Shown one piece after another: positions 19,561 to 31,900 of a stretch of DNA of 64,000 nt. A model generated the notes under the pieces. It saw only the letters and a program-made list of their open reading frames with translations. It made no database searches and was not told the origin of the DNA. This DNA is from Glandiceps talaboti (lineage: Eukaryota; Hemichordata; Enteropneusta; Spengelidae), in NCBI RefSeq assembly GCF_964340395.1, contig NC_135560.1, positions 11,660,098-11,724,097 on the forward strand, in the 5' to 3' direction. Every line of letters starts with the position of its first letter. The stretch's first letter is position 1. A program made the position numbers and the translations under genes.

Positions 19561-19580
19561 ACGAAATCGCTGATGTTTGA
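19551..19580 (+). promoter_or_regulatory. Nine-codon upstream ORF, gene B
   Basis: An ATG in strong context (cacaccATGG) opens a nine-codon frame MATDEIADV before TGA, 150 bp upstream of the main start. Gene C has a matching nine-codon frame (MATHGSVAI) at 44338-44367. Conserved start, length and context with changed middle residues suggest a length- or position-dependent uORF. Translation is not shown. Confidence 0.55.
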
Positions 19581-19729
19581 ATAGAATTGAAAAGTATAAT
19601 CGACAGTGCTTTCTAGACACATTGGCAGTGGCGACTACACCCTACACGGGCGTCTACCCAGTACAACAGCAACGGCTAGGTGAGGAACTTCATCGAATCG
19701 AAACTAGAGAACTAACTGTGTTGAGGAAA

Positions 19730-21482
19730 ATGGCCGGCCTTAACAGGATTTGTCTTCTTGTGTGCTTGATGGTTTCGTTCAGAACAGGATTTGGATCAAG
19801 CAGTTCTGATTCGCTTAGCTCTGATACATCTTCGTCAGTTGACAGTAATGGTGGAAGTAGTCAATCATCCATGATTAGCTCTGATGCGCTGTCATCTGCT
19901 GACAGTTATAATGGAAGTAGCGAATCTTCCATGCTTAGTTCTGATGCACTGTCGTCTGCTGACAGTTATAATGGTAGTAGTGAATCTTCCATGCTTAGTT
20001 CTGATACATTGTCGTCTGCTGACAGTTATAATGGAAGTAGTGAATCTTCGATGCTTAGTTCTGATGCGCTGTCATCTGCTGACAGTTATAATGGAAGTAG
20101 CGAATCTTCCATGCTTAGTTCTGATGCACTGTCGTCTGCTGACAGTTATAATGGTAGTAGTGAATCTTCCATGCTTAGTTCTGATACATTGTCGTCTGCT
20201 GACAGTTATAATGGAAGTAGTGAATCTTCCATGCTTAGTTCTGATGTATTGTCGTCTGCTGACAGTTATAATGGAAGTAGTCAATCATCCATGCTTAGTT
20301 CTGATGCAATGTCGTCTGCTGACAGTGATGATGGAAGTAGTCAATCGTCTATGCTTAGTTCTGATGCATTGTCGTCTGCTGACAGTGATGACGGAAGTAG
20401 CCAATCATCTTTGCTTAGTTCTGATGCATTGTCGTCTGCTGACAGTGATGATGGAAGTAGTCAATCGTCCATGCTTAGTTCTGATGCACTATCGTCTGCT
20501 GACAGTGATGATGGAAGTAGTCAATCGTCCATGCTTAGTTCTGATGCATTGTCGTCTGCTGACAGTGATGACGGAAGTAGCCAATCATCTATGCTTAGTG
20601 CTGATGCAATGTCGTCCTCTGACAGTGATGATGGAAGTAGTCAATCGTCCATGCTTAGTTCTGATGCATTGTCGTCTGCTGACAGTGATAGCGGAAGTAG
20701 CCAATCATCTATGCTTAGTTCTGATGCATTGTCGTCTGCTGACAGTGATGATGGAAGTAGTCAATCGTCCATGCTTAGTTCTGATGCACTATCGTCTGCT
20801 GACAGTGATAGCGGAAGTAGCCAATCATCTATGCTTAGTTCTGATGCATTGTCCTCTGCTGACAGTGATAGCGGAAGTAGCCAATCATCTATGCTTAGTT
20901 CTGATGCATTGTCGTCTGCTGACAGTGATAGCGGAAGTAGCCAATCATCTATGCTTAGTTCTGATGCATTGTCGTCTGCTGGCAGTGATGATGGAAGTAG
21001 TCAATCGTCTATGCTTAGTTCTGATGCATTGTCGTCTGCTGACAGTGATAGCGAAAGTAGTCAATCATCCATGCTTAGTTCTGATGCATTGTCCTCTGCT
21101 GACAGTGATAGCGGAAGTAGCCAATCATCTATGCTTAGTTCTGATGCATTGTCGTCTGCTGACAGTGATAGCGGAAGTAGCCAATCATCTATGCTTAGCT
21201 CTGATACATCTTCATCAGTTGACAGTGATGATTCAGATATTGACTCTAGCACTGATGCATCGTCATTGGAAGACAACACTGTTGAAGACGTAGATTCTGA
21301 CTTATTTACCACTGAATCGCCACTTGAGGACAGTACTGGTGAAGTCGACAGTGATGGAGATAGTCAATCATCTTCTCTGCTTAGTTCTGATTCAGCATCG
21401 TCTGTCGACAGTGATAGTGAAAGTAGCTCTGATTTGTCATCATTTGCTGACAGCAGTGACGTATCGTCGTCTGTGGATGATG
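19730..21482 (+). other. Gene B exon 1: signal peptide and 20-residue Ser repeat array
   Basis: Residues 1-22 are a signal peptide ([20 protein letters not shown]) ending before GSSSS. About 22 tandem 60-bp units follow (about 19860-21200) with consensus [20 protein letters not shown]. Early units carry YNG, later ones DDG or DSG. The last roughly 95 residues are irregular acidic Ser-rich sequence. The array is dense in S-x-x-D/E (CK2-type) sites and in Ser, so it may be phosphorylated or O-glycosylated; that is inference. The exon ends in phase 1, so the whole domain can be gained or lost without a frameshift. Confidence 0.9.
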
Positions 21483-23556
21483 GTGAGTAATTATAAGTAG
21501 AGGAATTTATATATTAGAATGATAATATATCCATATATGAAATGCTACTCTAGCTGCTAATTTAATTTGTATATCCATATACATTAGTACATTTGCATAC
21601 ATTTGCATACATTTGCATAATATACGCATACACACTATTTGTATATGTACTGCATACATTTATGCTAATAAGCATTCGGTCGCTCCGTGTAAATTGATTT
21701 GCTTTTTTTGCATAAACATGTCACGTAGATACACAACAGAACATTATTCTGCAAAACACTGTAGCCAAGTTCTTCAGCTCGTTCATTATCTTTGTTATGG
21801 TGTCTTTCACCTTAGAAACCACACGTTCTTTGTCTGTGTGGAATTCAAACATCAAATTCCGTGACAGATAAGCTCAAATCCTTTTCTTTAACCTGTAAAA
21901 TGTCATCCGAATGACTTTATATTGCTATAATCACCATGTAAGTGGAATATTCTGGATTTACAAAATCTGTGGTACAATTTATACATTTAACGTGGCCATG
22001 TGGATGAGGGTTCAGTATTTGGGTATTTATTTTTAATTTTCAATTTGTGAAACTGTTTTATCATGGCTCCCTACTTGAAAAGTCAATGTGAAACAATATA
22101 GATCAAGTATGTGTTTGTTACTCAATACATTGCTAAAAGTTTTTTTTTTTAAATGCGTAAAAAGTGTGTTATTGTACGTACAATAACAAACGTATTTATT
22201 AATCTTCTGCAATTGTCACAAAGAATGACTTGGCATATGATGTTTCGCATTGATTTTTTCAAGTAGGAAGCCATGATAAAATTGTTTTATAAATTGAACA
22301 TCCAAAATGAATACCCCATCCTCATTCATATGGGCACTTTAATGTCAAACACTTAAAGTTGGCCTACACCATAGATCTTTGAGTGGTACATTCCAGTGTC
22401 TATGTTTACACCTGAGGGGAAACTGTAGCAATGGTGTTTGGTTTTCTCGCGCTAGACGATGTAATGCATAACAGCATTGCCATTAGTAACATTTTAGTCG
22501 CTCCAGACCAGGAAACCTTGCAATGTTTAATAACAGTATATTGTTGAGAAAGACAAGGTTTTGTTTCATGGTTAACTGCCTTACATTGTATGATGCAGCC
22601 CTACATATTATTCAATTGATAATTCAATATTCTACACATGCATAATCTAAGTTTTTCTCTTGCCCCCCCCCCTCCCCTCACAGTGGTGGTATGTGGTGGA
22701 ATCTACGACTGTGCAGGTGTGTGTAACGGCGACGCCACCGAGGATTGTGCGGGAACGTGTAACGGAAACGCCACTTTTGACTGTGCAGGAGTGTGCAATG
22801 GTGGTGCCTATATCAACGATTGCAATGAATGTATTGGTGGAATCACAGGACGTAGTACAAACTTTGGTATGGATCAGTGCGGCGTCTGTAAAAGTATCAG
22901 TGGCTATCGTATTACATGGGATTGTCATGGAACATGTAACGGGTCGGCAATCATCGATACATGCTTGGAATGTGTTGGTAAGTGTATAACAAACCCACTC
23001 AATGTGAAAGTATTTAAAAGTGTTTCATCATACAATCAAGATCCCTGTTTGTCTGGAACGACAGCTTACGCAACAGCATGATTTACACAACTGTCCATTT
23101 TCCTTCTGAAAACGCTGCGTAGTGAGAGCTGGACAATCCATTCAGTGACAAATTGCAGCCAGTGTCGTGGTTGAATATATATATATATAATCCATAATTT
23201 TACCGTTATACTACTTGAAGTACAAATGTATGTCACCTGTTAGAGTAATTCATGTTGTTATTTTTATACAGGTGGTGACAGTGGTCTAGCAGAAAATTAT
23301 AACGACGGTCGTCTGGATTGTCGTAATATTTGTAACGGTGGATGGATAACTGATGATTGTAGTCACTGTGTGCCACCGCGTGCTGACAACAGTACTGCTA
23401 GTATATGGATGGATTGTAACAATACCTGTGTAGATCCACCAGGTAAAGGGAATTATTAATAGCTTTGAGGAGAAATTAAAAACTGCCACAGAATTAGGAC
23501 GGAAATTAAACGGAGACGCTAGAACAAAACTATTTTTTTTAGTTTCTGTACGTATG

Positions 23557-23601
<45 letters not shown>

Positions 23602-23629
23602 TCTCTGACTTGCTGTATGTGTCTGTCTA

Positions 23630-23660
<31 letters not shown>

Positions 23661-23671
23661 GCCTGTCTGCC

Positions 23672-23711
<40 letters not shown>

Positions 23712-25741
23712 GTTTCTTGGTCAATCTTGACAGACCAGTTATCACCGATCTATACATCATAGTGCGCCTTTCTTACTCTCCTTCTTTCTTTTTTTCTTTC
23801 TTTAAAATTTTGACATCGATAACATTCAATATTATCTGCTGCTTTATTTCACAGGTCTAGACAAGGCATATTTAAACGACTGTGGTGTATGTGTTGGTGG
23901 TAGCACTGGTCTTAATGATGACGCTGGGAAGAATGACTGCGGATGTGATTCTTTAGTTTCAGCCACATCGTGTTTAGGATGTGATGGCGTTGCAAACAGG
24001 TGGGAATGCTATTGAAAGGAATGGTCATCTAGCTCGGCGTTTGGAACCCTTCAGTTCCATCCTAGCCTGTCATGATAATACTGACTCCGTGACGTGGTTT
24101 TTCACATGCAAAACGCCTCTAGGCAGGCTTGTTCGAACCTCCAATCCGACAAGATAAACGGTTGTTCAGCTAACATGGTTAAATGTTTCATTCACAATGT
24201 TAATGTAACGTACTTACCATATATACACGAAGTCGCTTTCTCTATTTACAATGTAAAGTTTCGAACTCGGTGAATCGTTTGTCAATAGGCATGATCACAC
24301 CAGTGTACTTAAAATAGATACAATAGAGATAAATAAACCCAGGTTCACAAAGCGAAACTATGCACAGTATCGTAGACAATCAAACCAACGTTCATCACTT
24401 TGTCTGGTAAGTTTCTTCGGCCTGGGTGACTTATCGCTACAAAATACATGCCTCCGACCCACTTCCCTGCAAAAAACAACAACAACAGGATGACCACCAT
24501 TTCGACTGATTTCACATAATTACCCCCAATTTATGAAGTCAAAATGTTCACACGTTTCTGAGAAAGTATACTTAACCATATACCATAGGGTAGGGTCTGT
24601 GATTACGGACTTATGTTAAAGTAAGAAATGGGAATTGCACGCAGGAGAGGATCTGACACAATCCTGGAAAATAACTTCCCTATCACCTTAACCCATCCCT
24701 CCAATTACAAAGCAGGAAACCCCTATTTGCCATTGTGGAAAATAACTTTCCTTTGACCTTAACCCACCCCTCCAATTTAAAAACAGGACATCCCTATTTG
24801 CAAAATAAAAACATGGTGATTCCTACCAATCCATCGAAGCGCCCCCCCCCCATCTAGTCCTTGATATGAGAAACTGACTGACTTAAAAAAATAATTTATG
24901 TATGACAGCTGTGATAGCACTTTTAAAATAATGATTTATTTTTGAAATTAAATATATTGTAAACATTTTTTATGTTTTTGTTGACTTACTGGTATTGTAA
25001 AGTTTCTACTTCACTTACATCAATTACTATATATGTTCTGGTATTACAGTGGAGCGGTGCTCGATGCATGCGGTGTGTGTAACGGCACAGGAACCGATTG
25101 TGTTGGTGTGGGTTGGGTTCAACCCGACTTTATACCAGAAAATACTACAATGGAAGTAAGTCATGAAAATTCTTCGATTGATTAATTGATTGGTTGGTTG
25201 GTTGGTTGGTTGGTTGGTTGGTTGGTTGGTTGGTTGGTTGATTGATTGATTACTCGATTGATAATCTCAACTACCTGACTTACTGGATCATTCTGTATGA
25301 TGGTTACATTCTTTATCACGTGATCGGCTTATCATGGAAAAAATAGCAATAAAATATAATACTGGAATATGAAAATACGAAGACAGTTTGCGAAAGTCTC
25401 TTTAATGAAATGTTTTGTTTCTGGGGACTGAAAAATTGAGATGTAATAAATAAAATTAACATTTGCTTTTTTCTTAATTCTCAGCTGACTGTAATTGGTG
25501 CTGGTTTCACTTCGGGTTCTACTCTGTCATGTATATTTACATATCCAAACGGAGATACTGTTGAAACGGCCATGCTTACATACGAGAGTAACACAGTAAT
25601 TACGTGCATGTCGCCCAGGCTCTCTGTAGGTAGGTCTCAATATTTATTCTGCAGTGTTCAAACTTGGAATGTAGTGGTGGTCATGGCAATAAACACGCAC
25701 GCAATGGAAACTATAAACATCACATAGATACACAGCCACAG

Positions 25742-25778
<37 letters not shown>

Positions 25779-25795
25779 GACACACACAGAAAAGC

Positions 25796-25852
<57 letters not shown>

Positions 25853-25885
25853 CACACAGACAGACACACAGACAGCCAGCCAGCC

Positions 25886-25922
<37 letters not shown>

Positions 25923-25923
25923 G

Positions 25924-25959
<36 letters not shown>

Positions 25960-28900
25960 GGAGGTAGCTGTTTTGTCAGCTCAGCTGTGGGTAGTTGTTT
26001 TGACACACACATGCATGTAGGTCACTTGAATACAGAGGCTGTACGACTTTATGCTGTGGGTTTATGAAGTATTATGAAGGGTCGTTAGGCACGGGCATCA
26101 TCAATATTACAGTCATGACAACCATCCCTTGGGTGGGCAGTGATATTGCCATTGCTATCATGTGTTATTATATGACTAACGTACTTCATATAAATCATCC
26201 TACACAGGTAATTACAACGTCACCGTTAGACGCGATAGTGACGTACCAACTGATATTGCCGGCGACATGGCTGTCTATGAGGGTAGGTAAATCTAACATG
26301 TTTGCTGAGAGTGCTTGAGACAAGAGTGATATTTACATAGAAGCAAGTTTGTTGTGCAATAGCTTGATATCTGTCATATACATTTATATGTGGTACGATA
26401 GTAGACCTTTAGAGTGTGATAAGTGCTATGTGTAGTATGATAATAGTTTGCTATGTTGTGATAAGTTGTTGGGGTAGTGTGAAAAAACTCTGCCATGTTA
26501 TAATAATTGCCCTGTGTTGTATGATAATAGTCCGCTATATTGTGATTACTGGCCTGGGCAATATGATAAGAACCCGCTTGGTGTTAACGTTTTAAGTGTC
26601 GATGTTGTAGGCAGTATGATAACAGTCCAATAAGTAGTGATAGGTGGCCAGGGCAGTATAACAGCAGTTCTCTATATTTTAAGTTACCAGGGGAGTGTGA
26701 TGAGAATCTTCTATGTTACTATAAATGACCTGGGCAGGATTATATTATGTATGCTAATAATAAGAATTCTCTCTGACATGATAAATATTCTGAACTGTAT
26801 AAGAGCCACCTGTTATGTTACAAATGGCCTGGGCAGTATGACAAGACTTCTTGGTGATGTGATAAATGGCCTGGGCAGTATAATGGGAGTCCTCCCTGTG
26901 ATGACGTAAATCGTCTGGGCAGTATGGTAATAGTCCGCTATGTTGCGACAAGTGCTCTGTGTAGTAGGATAGATACTAGTAGTTAGCTATGTTATGGAAA
27001 GTGGTCTTGGCTGTACGATAAGAGTCCTCTGTAATGTTATAGATAGGGCGATAAATGGTCTGGGCAGCATGGTCGAGCCCGCTATGATGTGATATGTGGT
27101 CTGGACAGCGTGATAAGAGTTATCTGCGGTGTGATAATTCGATTATTTTGGTGTGTTACAAGACAGCACGGTGGTCTTTCAAGATCAAAAATGTATACTA
27201 ATTTGTAAATCTTCGATCAGTATTCTATGATGAGAGTAATATATAATTACACCTCTATATTTTCAGATGTGGTGATAGCAACCATTTCACCGACAACTAC
27301 AGATCTTGACGACTCAGTAACCGAAATCACACTAACTGTTACCGCTGATCAAGCAGGAGCTTTCGCTGACATACGAAATTCATCCTTTGCCAACCCATCA
27401 CTCATTATAGGTGGCGGTAAGTGCCTTAAATGAAACGATTTTAAATCGTCTGTATATTAAGTTGCCATGTCACCAAACCTAGTACCTACTATGGGGGGGG
27501 GGGGGATCAAGCTCTACAGGCAAACTAAGATGAAACAAAATTAAGACTATTGTAATGTGGTAGATTACGCAAGTGGGGGATAGGAGTGTCTTCGTAAGTG
27601 TCCTTGATTGAGTAACTAATTGGCAATTGCTGTCTGGTGATCAACTGTGCATGAAAGTTCATTAAGCTAACACACAATTCCTCGATTATGGCAATCTAAT
27701 GTTGCGAGAATTGATATATTTGTTATCAGATGATGTTTTTACACGTGATGAGATAATGGACGTGTCAACTGCACGTGTGTGATGACAGTGCAACATAACA
27801 TAACTTTCTGAAGTGAACGCTTGGTTGTGATTCAGTATCATTAATTGCAGTGTGGCTAAAATGGTATAAGTTGAGCATACATTGTATAAGACATGCTATG
27901 GATGTTTGAGAACTTGATAGTTATCTGGATTCTTTCATTCTACATGTAAACACACTACTTACTGTTACTGGTAAAATGTAGTTCAGGTTACAACACGGTG
28001 GTAGCTGGACTGTCGTTACAACTCCTGTATATTTTTTGCTGTATTATATAATGCGAACAATGCAAACACACTTCCTTCCCAGTAATTGCTTCATATCCTT
28101 TTCATCAATTTTCAGCCATATATTCCTACGATAGTCTTGGTGGTGAGCACGTGGTTACTGGTGAATTTATATCTGATGAAGAAATGGAGTTTGTTGTCGA
28201 CATGCCAATTACATCGTGTGAAATAGAGGCTGTTCCAACTCTGAATGGTCAAACTGGACTTGGTGACACCGAGGAAAGTCCGTTTGTTTTCACAGTGGTT
28301 TCACCCTCACCCAACCTCGTGTCTGCTCAGTTCTCTGACAACGGTAAGTGTTAATTGTGATGATCGAATACTGGCGTCAGTCGTGAAAATTTGGTTCAAT
28401 TATTATTTGGACATTGTACATTCAACTCATGTCCGCGATTGATATACTTATCATTAGTTTCTAAATTTGAGGTTAACATTTTGATTTTTGGTTACAGTTT
28501 AGACTCGAAACTCGAAAACTATCGGGGTTGAACTTTGGTATTTGGAGGGGATGTTTGTAAAGGTGTGCAGCTAGCAAGAAATATTGACACAAATATTCCT
28601 AGCAACCATGACTATGCCCTTACCAACAGGCATATGACAGAGTTTATCTCAAAGGTGACAATTATCCGTACTCAGTTAACGTCCCAAACCTGACACAATA
28701 AAGTCTATCAACAAAGACCATGCCAATAGCAATATCTGTATTCTAGTGTACATGGCAAAGATAACGAGTAATTGGTGGTTAAGTGATTAGACTTTCAACA
28801 AATTAATAAAAATGTGCCTAATGATAACAAAGCGCACGAACATAATATCAACAACTCGACACTAGAGGGCGCACTTATTCGAAAGTTTAGATTTATAAAT

Positions 28901-31900
28901 ATTTATAAATTGAGTGTTCTGTGAAAAACAGCTTACTTTTCAGTTGACTGGTAAAATAGTTAAAAACAAGGTAACTCTAATCACAATGTCATTTAATATG
29001 AACTTGAATTTTAATAGGTATGTAAATATCTAAAATTTTATCAGGTGCTTCAATGGTGGTAACATTCGACAGGGGAGTACAGTACTCATCATTCAGTAGC
29101 TGCAGTGATATCTTTGATGACGACAGCAGTGATTTGCTAGGTGAAGGGTCATCTTGTTTCTTCCGTGATCCCAAAAAATTGATTATTGTCATCGGCAAAG
29201 GCAGTGGACTGGTTACACCAGGTAAGGGGTATAGCAAGTTTTACTTTTAGGTAAAGCAATAATTCGAAGTAGTATGGTGAGCTAATTCCAAACTTTCGCA
29301 AATTTCTTACATATTTCTGAATTGGACAGGAACATATTCATATTGTATTTGTTTTTATTCTTCCTAAAAGGCGATAAGCTAACACTCAGGAGCGGTGCAG
29401 TCAAAACTTTCCTCCAAGAATTTTCCCATGTTGCTGTGGGTAACGTAACTGTTGCTGGACCTGATCAACCTCTGCAACCAGTAGCCATATTGCAAGGTTC
29501 TCCCAAGATTCCAAGCTGTGGAGACGTTCGTATCAGTGGACGTACATCGACCGGTAGTGGAGCACGAGCGATGACGTATTCATGGGATGTGGAAAGTAGT
29601 GGTAATACAGCCAGTGTTGATACAGTACTTAGCAACGTAACCAGTAAGTGTCCCATCCATCCCATCCACCCTGTGTTTTGTTTTAGTTTGACTGCCTATT
29701 CAAGATCAAAAGAATCCTTACAGTCAATTTCTCCTTCCCCCTCTTTCCCCAGCCTCAGATTTGGAAGTGAATGGTACCTTATTAGACGCCGATACACCGT
29801 ACAACTTCTCCCTCACTGTCACTAACTTCTTCAGTGAAAGTCACACAGCATACTACGTAGTGGAAAGATCTTCAATTGCCCTTCCAGAAGTCAAGGTCGT
29901 GGCAAAGGGCATTGATGTCACGTCAACAAGTGTATCGGACAGGTAAGCATAATACAGTATAGTTCAAGGTTATTTCTGACGAGTAGGCAACAAAAACATG
30001 AGTGTGGTTCGGGGTAATTTTAAAGTCTCATGATGCTAAGTTTCTGTGTTTGTTTTCTTTGTAGCTTTGATCTGACTGCCGAAGTGACGTTTTATTCTGA
30101 CTGTGTCCCACCTGGTGCAACTGTCTTTTCATGGTCTGTCGATAACAGTGCCGTACCATTGAACCTGAAGACAGTTGACAAGAGAACACTTCACGTTGAT
30201 GAAAACAGTCTGCCAGGTTAGATACTAAGATAAGATAGACATTTAAGTATTTGGAAGTGAGTTAAGAATGCAACCAAAATTTGCCATGAAACACTGGGAA
30301 ACTATGATTATGCCATAGGAGGCTACAGTATTCAACTATTAGGGCCCTAACTTCGGTTCAAAAAAATGCATCCGAATAGCACTCCTAGTGGCGAGACTAT
30401 ATAATCTTTTGTCTTTTTGATCTCCGGACTAAGGAGTACAAAAAGTAACAGCGCTCGCCAATAAACGCTACATACGATGTTTCACCAAGCCCGTGTCCAT
30501 TGTTATATTAAGATTTCTGATATTTCACCTCCGTTTTCAGGTGATGACGTCATTACATTCACTGTCCAAGTTTACAAGAGTAGTGAACCTTCTAAAATAA
30601 CCACCGCTACAATCAGTGTTACAACAGTCAGTACTCCATTAGTGGCCATTATTCGTGGTGGTGCCGAGATGACCGTCGGTCGAGATAGTGGTACTTTGGA
30701 AATAGATGGCTCTGATTCATATGACCCGGATGACGTTGCCGCAGATATGACTTATGCCTGGACATGCCTACAGGTAAAAGTTGCAACATATATATTGTAA
30801 TGTTCTCCATTTAATATATTGTGACATGTAACTTTTGATATATGATAAGAGTCAAGTGTCGAAGTTGTAATCTCCATCATTAATCGTTCTGTTTGAGAAC
30901 AACGAAGTACAACAGACCTTGATGTGCACAGCGTACACGTCACTGTTCAAACTGCTGAAAACTAAAACTTTAATTCATAGATGCAAATTATGGCGAGGAA
31001 AAAACAAAAGAATCGTTGTGTTTCAACTCTGTGCGAAACATGAAACAGTTCAGTTTGTTAATATTGACGGCTCTTTTGTATTCGAATTCTTTTTTGGTAA
31101 AGGTCGCCAGTTTCTTTGAATATTTGAAAGATGGTTTGGTTTTACTTCAAATCATATTAATATACACATTTCTTTCTTGTAGGAAACTGACAGCACGTCA
31201 TGTTACTCCTTTATGAGCGGCGAGGAAGGTAACTTATTCCCCACTAATGCTGCTGCAGGGTCCGCTGTTCTCAGTCTCGATGCATTGAACATGGAAGCCG
31301 ATAAAACCTATCTATTTACATTGACAATAATCAAATTAACCAGACAAGCCACAGCAAGTGTTAGAATTTCTGCAGTCTCCGGTAACCCACCACAGGTAAT
31401 GTGGAATTTTTCTATTTTTTTCTTTATCACGCCCCACTCCCCCGCGCTCTCTAACATGTCACCATCACCCAATGAACTCAAGAATTTTTGAAGACCCTCC
31501 CGCTAAAGGCTACACAGAGTTTTATATGCGTAGTTCATGGCAACTCCATAACGGCAACTCAATGGTCAAGCGCCCCCACCCTTTCGCACCCTAAAATCTT
31601 TTTGTGACCCAAATTTCTCCCAGACCCAACTGAACTGTTGTGATTCTGCTCGTTCCCTTAATACGTTCTAGGTAAACCAGAAAACTTGACTAGTCTCGGT
31701 GAGTTATTACCCTGTTCCGCGATATTGAAAAAAATATCATCAAATGGTCATCAAATAAGATAATCAAGTTAAGACAGTCTGTAACGGTCAGGATATTCTT
31801 TCTTTGGGTGACAGAAAAAAAATACAAGACACCACACATTATGTTTGAAGAAGGGGAGTGTTGTAGTCTTTTTTTTTATGTACCACCACTTCCCTGTGTT

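Larger units (their letters stand above)
22684..25155 (+). other. Gene B exons 2-5: Cys-rich CNG repeat region
   Basis: The exons give about residues 585-823. They contain repeated short Cys modules: [47 protein letters not shown] and [10 protein letters not shown]. The D-x-C-G-V-C-x-G pattern is known from various secreted proteins and from the Cys-rich part of ADAMTS proteins. Exons 2 and 3 are symmetrical phase 1-1. Lengths of all four (294, 171, 145, 106 nt) are identical in gene C. Likely a disulphide-knotted spacer or binding surface; the ligand is unknown. Confidence 0.85.

Noticed and set aside
19884-21293. Alternative + frame of 469 codons in gene B exon 1
   Set aside because: Frame-shifted reading of the 60-bp repeat. 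The chosen frame has the signal peptide, continues past the repeats and joins the next exon in phase.
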